Assembly (NCBI GenBank): GCA_964403505.1
Contig: CAYOFP010000013.1
Location: forward strand, 1 to 57,693
Direction of reading: 5' to 3'
Origin: CAKSEI01 sp964403505
Lineage (GTDB): Bacteria; Bacillota; Clostridia; Oscillospirales; CAG-272
DNA: 57,693 nt
In this document: piece after piece, positions 9,489 through 17,327 of the stretch
Layout: the number at the start of each line of letters is the position of its first letter
Numbering within the stretch: position 1 is the first letter of the stretch
The notes under the pieces: model-generated
The model's input: the letters and a program-made list of their open reading frames with translations, nothing else
What the model was told of the DNA's origin: nothing
The model's database searches: none
Made by a program: the position numbers and the translations under genes

Positions 9489-10522
9489 ATCGTGACGCCC
9501 TCGCCGCGGACAGCCTCGCCCATGATATAGGGGGTCTCGCCTGCCTCACGGAGCAGAGCGAGCGCCTTGTCGGCGTCGTTCTTTGCGACGGTCACGCACA
9601 TGCCCACGCCCATATTGAAGGTATTGAACATCTCACGCTCGGAGATGCCGCCCTCTTTTGCGATAAGCTCAAAGATCGGCAGTACCTGTACGGCCTTGCG
9701 CTCTATTTTCGCCGAGAGTCCGTCGGGAAGCGAGCGGGGGATGTTTTCATAGAAGCCGCCGCCCGTGATGTGGGAAACGCCCTTGATATCTACCTTGTCA
9801 AAAAGGCTCGTAAGCGCTTTTACATATATTTTTGTCGGGGTGAGCAGGGTCTCGCCGATGCTCTTTCCGCCGAGGGAGGAGAGGGGCGTTTTGATATCCG
9901 CATTTTCCACGTCGAGCACCTTGCGCACGAGGGAAAATCCGTTCGAGTGAACGCCGCTCGAGGGCAGAGCGATAATGATATCGCCCTCTGCCATTTTGTT
10001 TTTATCTATTATCTTCTTTTTGTCTACGATTCCGACGGAAAATCCTGCGAGGTCATATTCATCCTCGGGATAAAAGCCGGGCATCTCCGCTGTCTCGCCG
10101 CCGATCAGGGCGCTTCCCGACTGTACGCAGCCTTCCGCCACACCGGAAACGATCGCAGCGATCTTCTCGGGATAGTTTTTGCCGCATGCGATATAATCGA
10201 GGAAGAAAAGCGGTCTTGCGCCGCAGCAGATAACGTCGTTTACGCACATTGCGACGCAGTCGATGCCGACCGTGTCATGCTTATCCATCAAAAACGCCAT
10301 TTTGAGCTTGGTTCCCACGCCGTCCGTGCCCGAGACGAGCACCGGCTCCTCCATTCCCGTAAGCGACGGTGCAAAAAGTCCGCCGAAACCGCCGACGTCG
10401 GATACGACGCCGTCTGTCACGGTACGTGAGATGTGGCGCTTCATGAGCTCGACTGCTTTGTAGCCTGCTGTGATATCCACGCCTGCCGCAGCGTAGCTGT
10501 CAGATCTTGATTCTGTATTCAT
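9482..10522 (-). CDS. purM: Phosphoribosylformylglycinamidine cyclo-ligase
   Basis: Closes FGAM to AIR. 346 residues with YAAAGVDITAGYKAVELMK at the N-terminus, DGVGTKLKMAF, the ATP-binding ALIGGETAEMPGFY segment and the C-terminal HITGGGFYENIPR. The start follows GGAAAGGA. It lies between the purF paralogue and purN in the leftward operon. Confidence 0.97.
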   Translation of the reverse strand: MNTESRSDSYAAAGVDITAGYKAVELMKRHISRTVTDGVVSDVGGFGGLFAPSLTGMEEPVLVSGTDGVGTKLKMAFLMDKHDTVGIDCVAMCVNDVICCGARPLFFLDYIACGKNYPEKIAAIVSGVAEGCVQSGSALIGGETAEMPGFYPEDEYDLAGFSVGIVDKKKIIDKNKMAEGDIIIALPSSGVHSNGFSLVRKVLDVENADIKTPLSSLGGKSIGETLLTPTKIYVKALTSLFDKVDIKGVSHITGGGFYENIPRSLPDGLSAKIERKAVQVLPIFELIAKEGGISEREMFNTFNMGVGMCVTVAKNDADKALALLREAGETPYIMGEAVRGEGVTIC

Positions 10523-10526
10523 ATTA

Positions 10527-11951
10527 TCATTCCTTTCCGTTCCAGCAATAGGTGCAGAGCTTGCAGGGCTCGAGACCGATCGCCTTTACAACACCCTCGA
10601 GCGATTGGAAGTCGAGCGATGCGAAGTTGAATTTCTCACAGATCGCACGGCGGAGATTCTTTCCCCTTTCGGTCGTGCCGTCGCTGTATTCTTCGATATG
10701 GTTGAAGCCCTCTTCTCCTTCGAGTTCCATGATCACTCTGCGTGCGATCAGCTCCATATCGTCTGTCGCACGGGAGAAATTCAGATATTTGCATCCGTAC
10801 ATGATGGGCGGACATGCGCTTCTCATATGCACTTCCTTTGCGCCGTTGTCGTAGAGGAAGTCGACCGTTTCCTTTAACTGCGTGCCGCGCACGATGGAGT
10901 CGTCCACGAAAAGCAGTTTCTTATCCGTGATCAGGTCGTGAACGGGGATCTGCTTCATTTTTGCGATATGGTTTCTCGCACGCTGGTTTGTCGGCATAAA
11001 GGAGCGTGACCAGGTGGGAGTATACTTGATAAACGCACGGGCGAAGGGCACACCGCTTTTGTTGGCGTAGCCTATCGCATGGGGCGTTCCCGAGTCGGGC
11101 ACGCCGCCGACATAGTCGATCTCCTGCGCTTCACCGTTCTCTTTGTCGTGCTCTGCCATGATCTCGCCGTTGCGGTAGCGCATCATCTCGACGTTGACGC
11201 CCTCATATGTGGAGGTCGGGTAACCGTAGTAGCTCCATAAAAAGGAGCAGATGCGCATTTTCTCCTCGGGGGCGGCAAGCTGTGTACAGCTGTTTGCGCT
11301 CAGCTCTACGATCTCGCCGGGGCCGAGCTCTCTTTCGTCCTGATAGCCGAGCTTCTTGTATGCGAAGGATTCAAAGGATACGCAGTATCCGTCCTCTGCC
11401 TTTCCTATTATGACGGGCAGTCTGCCGACGAGGTCACGTGCGGCGATGATCTTTCCGTCGTCCTTTAGTATAAGGATCGACGCCGTTCCCTCGATCTCCC
11501 TTTGTGCGAAGCGTATTCCCTCGACAAAGGAGCTTTTTTTCCCTATGAGTGCGGCAAGCAGCTCGGTCGAGTTGACGTTACCGCCCGTCATGGCGTTGAA
11601 GTGGCCTCCGTTTCCCGAGAGATACTTCTTTATCAATTCATCGGAATTATTGATCACGCCGATCATGCAGATGGCGTATGTGCCGAGGTTAGAACGGATG
11701 AGCAACGGCTGGGGATCGTAATCGCTGATACAGCCGATCGCCGCATGTCCGTGCATCTCCTCGAAAACATGCTCAAATTTTGTACGGAACGGTGAATTCT
11801 CGATATTATGTATGACTCTTTGCAGTCCTATCTCAGAGTCATAGGCGGCGATTCCGCCTCTTCTCGTTCCTAAGTGCGAATGGTAGTCGGCACCGAAAAA
11901 GACATCAGAGATTGCGTCTCTTTCGCATACCGCACCGAAAAATCCTCCCAT
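10527..11951 (-). CDS. PurF-like protein lacking the catalytic cysteine
   Basis: A 474-residue paralogue of the adjacent PurF, from which it is clearly diverged. The N-terminus is MGGFFGAV where an active PurF matures to CGVFG, so the N-terminal cysteine nucleophile of the glutaminase is missing. The neighbouring glutamine-site segment is also changed: IGVINN replaces AHNGN, and GHAAIGCISD replaces GHVRYGTTG. The phosphoribosyltransferase part keeps the PRPP loop FVDDSIVRGTQ and the segment VGGVPDSGTPHAIG. The C-terminus has PCKLCTYC, a cysteine cluster where some PurF proteins bind a 4Fe-4S cluster. It may be an ammonia-dependent enzyme, a partner subunit or a regulator; the sequence does not decide. 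AAAGGAG precedes the ATG. Confidence 0.85.
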   Translation of the reverse strand: MGGFFGAVCERDAISDVFFGADYHSHLGTRRGGIAAYDSEIGLQRVIHNIENSPFRTKFEHVFEEMHGHAAIGCISDYDPQPLLIRSNLGTYAICMIGVINNSDELIKKYLSGNGGHFNAMTGGNVNSTELLAALIGKKSSFVEGIRFAQREIEGTASILILKDDGKIIAARDLVGRLPVIIGKAEDGYCVSFESFAYKKLGYQDERELGPGEIVELSANSCTQLAAPEEKMRICSFLWSYYGYPTSTYEGVNVEMMRYRNGEIMAEHDKENGEAQEIDYVGGVPDSGTPHAIGYANKSGVPFARAFIKYTPTWSRSFMPTNQRARNHIAKMKQIPVHDLITDKKLLFVDDSIVRGTQLKETVDFLYDNGAKEVHMRSACPPIMYGCKYLNFSRATDDMELIARRVIMELEGEEGFNHIEEYSDGTTERGKNLRRAICEKFNFASLDFQSLEGVVKAIGLEPCKLCTYCWNGKE

Positions 11952-11972
11952 ATGGGTTTTCTCCTTTTATTT

Positions 11973-13400
11973 TTAATCCTCCGATACGGGTATTTTTCCC
12001 TCGAATCGGCTCTTTCTTGTATCTGTCGGCACCTCGGTCGGATAGCGTTCGTCAAAGCAGGCGAGACAATATCCTTTGCCCTCTTTTGCGAGCATTTTTA
12101 CGTGCTCGCACGAGAGAAAACCGAGCGAATCCACATCGATGATCTTTGCCATTTCATCGAGGGTGTGGTGACATGCGATGAGCATATCCTTTGAGTCGAT
12201 GTCCGTGCCGTAATAACACGGGGATATAAACGGCGGCGATGAGAAGCGCATATGCACCTCTTTCGCTCCTGCCTCACGGATGAGCTTCACGATCCGCTTG
12301 CTCGTCGTGCCGCGCACCATCGAGTCGTCAATGAGCACGACCCGCTTGCCCGAAACGGCAGACGGGATGGGGTTCAGTTTGATGCGTACCTTGTTCTCAC
12401 GGGACTCCTGCCCCGGGGAGATGAAGGTGCGCCCGATGTATTTGTTTTTGATAAATCCGATGCCGTAGGGGATCCCCGACTCTCTGGAATATCCGATCGC
12501 TGCATCGAGACCTGAATCGGGCACGCCGATGACGATATCCGCATCTACCGGGTGCTCTTTTGCTAAGAACTCTCCTGCCTTCACCCGTGCGTCGTGGACG
12601 CACACGCCGTCGATTACCGAATCGGGACGGGCGAAATAGATGTATTCAAATACGCAGAAGGAGGGCTTTGCCTTTCCACAGTGCTCACGGATCGTGCGCA
12701 TTCCGCCTTTGTCGAAAACGATGATCTCTCCGGGTTCGAGATCACGCTCGAATTTTGCCCCCACTGCGTCGAGTGCGCAGGATTCGCTTGCGACGATATA
12801 TTTTCCGTCGGCGGTCTTTCCGTAGCATAACGGGCGGAATCCGTTTTCATCACGGGCTGCGATGAGCTTCGCCGGTGACATGATGACAAGGGAATATGCG
12901 CCCTTGATACGGTACATCGCACGGCAGAGCGCATCCTCGATGGACGGTGCGGTCAGCCGCTCTTTCGTGATAAGATAGGATATGACCTCGGTGTCGCTCG
13001 TTGTATGGAAGATGCTCCCGTTGTTTTCGAGCTCGCACCGAAGCTCAAAGGAATTTACGATATTGCCGTTGTGGGCGAGCGCCATGCGCCCCTTGCTGTG
13101 ATTTACCACGATCGGTTGGGTGTTGTGACGGTCGGTTGCACCCGTCGTGCCGTAGCGCACATGGCCTACCGCCATGTTGCCCGTGCCGAGGGCATTTATC
13201 TCGTCATCGTCAAACACATCGCCGACGAGGCCGAGATCCTTGTGCCGACGGAAGAGGCCGTCCTCTCCCACAACGATGCCGCAGGACTCCTGTCCGCGGT
13301 GCTGGAGGGCGTATAAGCCGTAGTATACATCCCGTGCGGCGTCGTATTTTTTCTCGGAATAGACGCCGAAAACGCCGCATTCCTCGTTAATTTTTCTCAA
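11973..13400 (-). CDS. purF: Amidophosphoribosyltransferase
   Basis: Commits PRPP and glutamine to phosphoribosylamine. 475 residues with a short propeptide before the nucleophile (MRKINEE then Cys8-GVFG), as in Bacillus-type PurF that is processed to expose the cysteine. The glutamine site is intact (GHVRYGTTGATD, LAHNGNIVN) and the PRPP loop is LIDDSMVRGTTSK. C-terminal GYCLACF fits the iron-sulfur ligands of the Bacillus type. The start is a TTG: no in-frame ATG precedes the catalytic cysteine, and GAAGG lies about ten bases upstream. Confidence 0.96.
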   Translation of the reverse strand: MRKINEECGVFGVYSEKKYDAARDVYYGLYALQHRGQESCGIVVGEDGLFRRHKDLGLVGDVFDDDEINALGTGNMAVGHVRYGTTGATDRHNTQPIVVNHSKGRMALAHNGNIVNSFELRCELENNGSIFHTTSDTEVISYLITKERLTAPSIEDALCRAMYRIKGAYSLVIMSPAKLIAARDENGFRPLCYGKTADGKYIVASESCALDAVGAKFERDLEPGEIIVFDKGGMRTIREHCGKAKPSFCVFEYIYFARPDSVIDGVCVHDARVKAGEFLAKEHPVDADIVIGVPDSGLDAAIGYSRESGIPYGIGFIKNKYIGRTFISPGQESRENKVRIKLNPIPSAVSGKRVVLIDDSMVRGTTSKRIVKLIREAGAKEVHMRFSSPPFISPCYYGTDIDSKDMLIACHHTLDEMAKIIDVDSLGFLSCEHVKMLAKEGKGYCLACFDERYPTEVPTDTRKSRFEGKIPVSED

Positions 13401-13417
13401 AATTGTGTCGCCTTCTT

Positions 13418-14128
13418 TTATTCGCCGAATACTCTGCGCATCATTTCGTTGTATGCGTCCTCTACACCGCCCATATCACGGCGGAAGCGGTCTTTGTCGA
13501 GCTTTTCGCCTGTCTTTGCGTCCCAGAAACGGCAGGTATCGGGAGATATCTCGTCAGCGAGGACGATCTCCCCGTCGCTTATCTTACCGAACTCGAGCTT
13601 GAAGTCAACGAGGGTGACGCCGAGGGATGAGAAATACTCCTTCATGATATCGTTTACCTTGAATGCATATGCCTTTACTTTCTCGATCTCCTCACGTGTT
13701 GCGAGGCCGAGGGCGATCGCATGGTATGCGTTGAGGAGCGGATCGTGCAGGTCGTCGTTTTTATATGAGAACTCGATGGTAGGTTCTGCAAATACAATGC
13801 CCTCGTCAACGCCGTATCTCTGTGCGAAGTGTCCTGCCGAAATATTGCGGATGATAACCTCGAGGGGAAGGATCTCTACCTTCTTTACTACTGTCTCACG
13901 GTCGTTTAATTCCTCGACAAAGTGGGTGGGTACGCCCTGCTTTGCGATGATCTGCATGATGAAATTGGACATTCTGTTGTTGATCGCACCCTTGCCTGCG
14001 ATCGTGCCTTTTTTGAGACCGTCGAGGGCGGTTGCGTCGTCCTTGTATGAAACGATGACGAGATCTTTATCGTCTGTCGCATAAACCTTTTTTGCTTTGC
14101 CTTCGTAAAGCTGTTCTCTCTTTTCCAT
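13418..14128 (-). CDS. purC: SAICAR synthetase
   Basis: Condenses CAIR with aspartate. 236 residues, the short bacterial form. It begins with EQLYEGKAKKVYAT and has KKGTIAGKGAINNRMSN, LPLEVIIRNISAGHFAQRYG and LVDFKLEFG..GEIVLADEISPDTCR. AAGGAG lies before the ATG. It is the second gene of the purine operon, 14 bases after purE. Confidence 0.97.
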   Translation of the reverse strand: MEKREQLYEGKAKKVYATDDKDLVIVSYKDDATALDGLKKGTIAGKGAINNRMSNFIMQIIAKQGVPTHFVEELNDRETVVKKVEILPLEVIIRNISAGHFAQRYGVDEGIVFAEPTIEFSYKNDDLHDPLLNAYHAIALGLATREEIEKVKAYAFKVNDIMKEYFSSLGVTLVDFKLEFGKISDGEIVLADEISPDTCRFWDAKTGEKLDKDRFRRDMGGVEDAYNEMMRRVFGE

Positions 14129-14142
14129 TGATTGATATCTCC

Positions 14143-14637
14143 TTATTTATTGTATTTTTCTTCTATCTCACGGTTGGCGCAGAGCACCTTTTCCATTCCC
14201 GCTTTTCTTTGTGCCTCGAGCTTGTCCGCTATCTCTGCATCAGATACTGCGAGTATCTCGAGTGCGAGCAGAGCTGCGTTTACCGCCCCGTCGATTGCAA
14301 CTGTCGCTACCGGCATGCCGCTCGGCATCTGTACGGTGGAAAGAAGTGCGTCCATCCCGTCGAGCTTTGAGCCCGACACGGGGATACCGATGACCGGCAG
14401 GGTCGTGCGTGCGGCGATCGCACCTGCGAGGTGTGCCGCCATTCCTGCGGCGGCGATGATAACGCCGAAGCCGTTTTTCCTTGCATTTGCCGCAAAGCTT
14501 GCCGCCTCATCGGGCGTGCGGTGCGCCGAAAACACGTGCACCTCATACGGTGCGCCGTATTCATCGAGCGTGGCGAATGCTTTCTCGACCTTAGGCAGGT
14601 CGCTTGCACTGCCCATAATGAATCCGATTTTTTTCAT
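14143..14637 (-). CDS. purE: N5-carboxyaminoimidazole ribonucleotide mutase / AIR carboxylase
   Basis: First gene of the purine operon. The 164 residues include GSASDLPKVEKA at the N-terminus, the conserved SAHRTPDEA and IAAAGMAAHLAGAIA. The start is the ATG at 14637, which has GGAGG just upstream; the frame stays open 29 codons further, but that extension runs through the riboswitch and terminator and is not coding. No purK was found in the window, so how AIR is carboxylated is open. Confidence 0.95.
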   Translation of the reverse strand: MKKIGFIMGSASDLPKVEKAFATLDEYGAPYEVHVFSAHRTPDEAASFAANARKNGFGVIIAAAGMAAHLAGAIAARTTLPVIGIPVSGSKLDGMDALLSTVQMPSGMPVATVAIDGAVNAALLALEILAVSDAEIADKLEAQRKAGMEKVLCANREIEEKYNK

Positions 14638-14651
14638 ATTGAACCTCCAAC

Positions 14652-14693
14652 AAAAAAGAGCAGAAATATCCCAGCACAGCCGAGATATTCTGC
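14652..14693 (-). terminator. Riboswitch-controlled terminator before purE
   Basis: GCAGAATATC pairs with GATATTTCTGC (one bulged T) and is followed by CTCTTTTTT. The 5' arm begins inside the GGGCA that closes the ZTP aptamer, so aptamer folding and terminator folding exclude each other. That is the layout of a ligand-on transcription switch. Confidence 0.85.
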
Positions 14694-14762
14694 CCAGACG
14701 ATCGACATTTTTATCATTCATCACTCCCTGCGGTCATTCCGCTATCGTCAGTTATGATAAAC
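14691..14762 (-). promoter_or_regulatory. ZTP (pfl) riboswitch aptamer
   Basis: Read leftward, the leader has P1 arms TTTATCAT and ATGATAAA, the internal-loop sequence ACTGACG, a P2 hairpin CGG-CCG, the conserved GGAGT, then a 3' element ending CGTCTGGGCA. The CGTC of the 3' loop is complementary to GACG in the 5' loop, matching the known pseudoknot, and the layout follows published ZTP aptamers such as that of Fusobacterium ulcerans. ZTP/ZMP builds up when 10-formyl-THF is scarce, which suits an operon ending in fhs. Confidence 0.9.
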
Positions 14763-14792
14763 CTGAAAATACGATTAAATCATTACCTATAA

Positions 14793-14822
14793 ATTATATC
14801 ATGAAAGGGTGTGAAAAGTCAA
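14793..14822 (-). promoter_or_regulatory. Purine operon promoter
   Basis: Leftward TTGACT (14817-14822), an 18-base spacer and TATAAT (14793-14798), a near-consensus vegetative promoter. Transcription would start near 14786 and read straight into the ZTP aptamer. Confidence 0.85.
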
Positions 14823-14897
14823 TTGTATAAATACAATAATATTGCGCCCGGAGGGCAAAAATCTTTCGGTTATTTCACGCAAAAAGCGATTTTCCTA

Positions 14898-14926
14898 TTG
14901 ACTTTTTTACTCCTGCATGATACAAT
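14898..14926 (+). promoter_or_regulatory. Pyrimidine operon promoter
   Basis: TTGACT (14898-14903), 17 bases, TACAAT (14921-14926). It faces away from the purine promoter about 80 bases to the left. The predicted start near 14933 leaves a leader of about 90 bases. Confidence 0.85.
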
Positions 14927-14956
14927 ATCAAAAATTCAAGTTAATAGATACAGATT

Positions 14957-15003
14957 TCGACAGCCGCTTACCGTTCTTGGGTTTTTGCGCCGTCGATTTT
15001 TTT
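14957..15003 (+). terminator. Possible attenuator in the pyrC leader
   Basis: TCGACAGC pairs with GCCGTCGA (one mismatch) and is followed directly by TTTTTTT, 20 bases before the pyrC start. The position suggests transcription attenuation. No PyrR-binding consensus was recognised and no pyrR gene lies in the window, so the signal sensed is unknown. Confidence 0.5.
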
Positions 15004-15024
15004 GAGCGGTACCGGAGGAAAAGT

Positions 15025-16248
15025 ATGGCGTATGTTTTTAATAATGCAATGAGATATTCCGACGGTCGTTTCCTTTCTTCAGAAGCTTTCGTATTCGATA
15101 CGAAAGGCGATGGGGATTTTATTTCCGATTCAAAATGTATTGTTGTTCCCGGTTTCATTGATGTGCATGTGCATTTCCGTGAGCCGGGTTTTTCATATAA
15201 GGAAACGATCTTTGACGGTAGCCGTGCGGCGGCACGGGGAGGATATACGGCGGTCTGTACCATGCCGAATCTTGACCCCGTACCCGACAGCATGGCTCAT
15301 CTGCGCGCACAGACGGAGATCATAGAGCGTGATGCGGTGATAAAGGTATTGCCCTACGGTGCGATCACCGTAGGCGAGCGGGGAGAGACCATATCCGATA
15401 TGGAGTCGCTCGCACCGTATGTGGCCGGATTTTCCGATGACGGCAGAGGCGTGCAGAGCACGAATATGATGTGTGCTGCGATGCTGCGTGCAAAGGCGCA
15501 GGGGAAGATCATCGCCGCCCACTGCGAGGATAATTCCTTTCTTCACGGCGGATATATCAACGAGTGCGAATATCAGCGTGCGCACGGCCACCTCAGTATT
15601 TCGGGCGAGAGCGAATGGGCGCAGATAGAAAGAGACCTCTACCTCGCCGAGAAAACGGGCGTGAAGTACCATGTCTGCCACATATCCACTGCCGAGAGCG
15701 TGGAACTTATCCGTCACGCAAAGGCAAGAGGCGTGGACGTGACCTGTGAGACCGCACCCCATTATCTGCTTCTTGACGACGGCGACCTGTGCGAGAGTGC
15801 GGCATATAAGATGAATCCGCCGCTCCGCTCACGCAGGGACAGGAACGCCCTGCTTGAGGGGATCGCCGACGGCACGGTCGATATGATAGCGACCGACCAT
15901 GCGCCCCATACTCTCGAGGAAAAATCACGGGGACTCGCCGATTCTCCCATGGGTATCACGGGGCTCGAGTGCGCATTTCCCGTGTTATATACGGGTCTGT
16001 GCCTTGAAAAGGTTATCACACCCGAAAAACTGATCGAGCTTATGAGCATAAATCCTGCAAAGCGCTTCGGCATATCGCCCGACGGCTTTGCGGTCATCGA
16101 TATCGAGGGGGCGTATCAGATCGACCCCGACTCCTTCCTCTCAAAAGGAAAGGTAACGCCCTTTGCGGGATGCAGAGTACACGGAAAAACACTTTTAACG
16201 ATAATGAAAGGGAAAGAGGTATGGCAAGAGAATACACAAGAAAACTGA
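15025..16248 (+). CDS. pyrC: Dihydroorotase
   Basis: Third step of UMP synthesis: closes carbamoyl aspartate to dihydroorotate. 407 residues; metal-binding DVHVHFREPG (His48 and His50), CEDNSF, KYHVCHIST, CETAPHYL with the HYL triad, and IATDHAPH near the C-terminus. The start is the ATG at 15025, preceded by GGAGGA; a longer open frame from 14917 overlaps the promoter. First gene of the nine-gene pyrimidine operon, overlapping carA by 28 bases. Confidence 0.96.
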   Translation: MAYVFNNAMRYSDGRFLSSEAFVFDTKGDGDFISDSKCIVVPGFIDVHVHFREPGFSYKETIFDGSRAAARGGYTAVCTMPNLDPVPDSMAHLRAQTEIIERDAVIKVLPYGAITVGERGETISDMESLAPYVAGFSDDGRGVQSTNMMCAAMLRAKAQGKIIAAHCEDNSFLHGGYINECEYQRAHGHLSISGESEWAQIERDLYLAEKTGVKYHVCHISTAESVELIRHAKARGVDVTCETAPHYLLLDDGDLCESAAYKMNPPLRSRRDRNALLEGIADGTVDMIATDHAPHTLEEKSRGLADSPMGITGLECAFPVLYTGLCLEKVITPEKLIELMSINPAKRFGISPDGFAVIDIEGAYQIDPDSFLSKGKVTPFAGCRVHGKTLLTIMKGKEVWQENTQEN

Positions 16249-17327
16249 TACTCGAGGACGGAGAGGAATATCCGGGATATGCCTTCGGCGCAGACACCGT
16301 GCGTGTGTGCGAGCTGGTATTCAATACATCCATGGCAGGATATCAGGAGATCGTCTCCGACCCGTCCTATACCGATCAGGCGGTAGTGATGAGCTATCCG
16401 CTTATCGGAAATTACGGCATATGTGACGAGGACTTCGAGACGAAAACGCCGACGATCGGTGCGCTCGTCGTGAGCGAATATAACGACCTGCCCTCAAATT
16501 TCCGTGCGACAAAGACCCTCGGCGAGGTGCTCGAGGAGTACGGTATCCCGGGCATCGAGGGGGTAGACACCCGTGCGCTCGTGCGCTCGATCCGGGATAG
16601 GGGCGCAAGACGTGCGATCCTGTGCGATCCCTCGCTTACATATGAAGAGGCGAAAAAGATCATCGACGCAACGCCCGTGCCGCACGATGCGATCAGCCGT
16701 GTGAGCTGTAAAAAGCGCTGGTATTCCCGTACGCCCGACCATAATTTCAACGTAGTCGCACTCGACTGCGGAATCAAGTTAAATATCGTGCGTATGCTCA
16801 ATGCCAGAGGGTGCAATGTCACCGTCGTGCCTTACGATACCGATGAAAAGACCGTATGGGAGATGAAGCCCGACGGACTGTTCCTCTCGAACGGCCCGGG
16901 AGACCCGGAGGACGCCGAGTGCGCCATCGAACTCGTGCGGAACATCCGGGGCAAGCTGCCCATTTTCGGTATCTGCCTCGGACATCAGATCATATCGCTC
17001 GCCTACGGCGCAAAGACCTATAAATTAAAGTTCGGACATCGGGGCGGGAACCACCCGGTAAAGAATCTCGATACCGGGCGCATCGAGATAACATCCCAGA
17101 ATCACAGCTATGCGGTGAGACCCGAGTCGCTGGACGGCACGGGACTGGAGATCACGCATGTCAACCTGCTCGATCATACCGTCGAGGGCGTGAAGCGTGA
17201 CGCCGACCGTATCTTCTCGGTGCAGTATCATCCCGAGAGCGCACCGGGACCGCAGGACTCAAGATACCTGTTTGATAAATTTATAAATTACATGGCGGAG
17301 GGTAAGAAAAATGCCGAAAAGAACTGA
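16221..17327 (+). CDS. carA: Carbamoyl-phosphate synthase small subunit
   Basis: Hydrolyses glutamine and passes ammonia to CarB. 368 residues from the ATG at 16221. The N-terminal domain has ELVFNTSMAGYQEIVSDPSY. The class I glutaminase has the nucleophile in FGICLGHQ and the HPE of the triad in SVQYHPESAPGP. The ribosome site is weak (AAAGAGG) and lies inside pyrC, so coupling is likely. The 3' end overlaps carB by 17 bases. Confidence 0.97.
   Translation: MAREYTRKLILEDGEEYPGYAFGADTVRVCELVFNTSMAGYQEIVSDPSYTDQAVVMSYPLIGNYGICDEDFETKTPTIGALVVSEYNDLPSNFRATKTLGEVLEEYGIPGIEGVDTRALVRSIRDRGARRAILCDPSLTYEEAKKIIDATPVPHDAISRVSCKKRWYSRTPDHNFNVVALDCGIKLNIVRMLNARGCNVTVVPYDTDEKTVWEMKPDGLFLSNGPGDPEDAECAIELVRNIRGKLPIFGICLGHQIISLAYGAKTYKLKFGHRGGNHPVKNLDTGRIEITSQNHSYAVRPESLDGTGLEITHVNLLDHTVEGVKRDADRIFSVQYHPESAPGPQDSRYLFDKFINYMAEGKKNAEKN

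Noticed and set aside
14638..14724. 29-codon extension of purE to an earlier ATG
   Set aside because: It runs through the terminator and the 3' part of the ZTP aptamer, and the GGAGG ribosome site is placed for the ATG at 14637.
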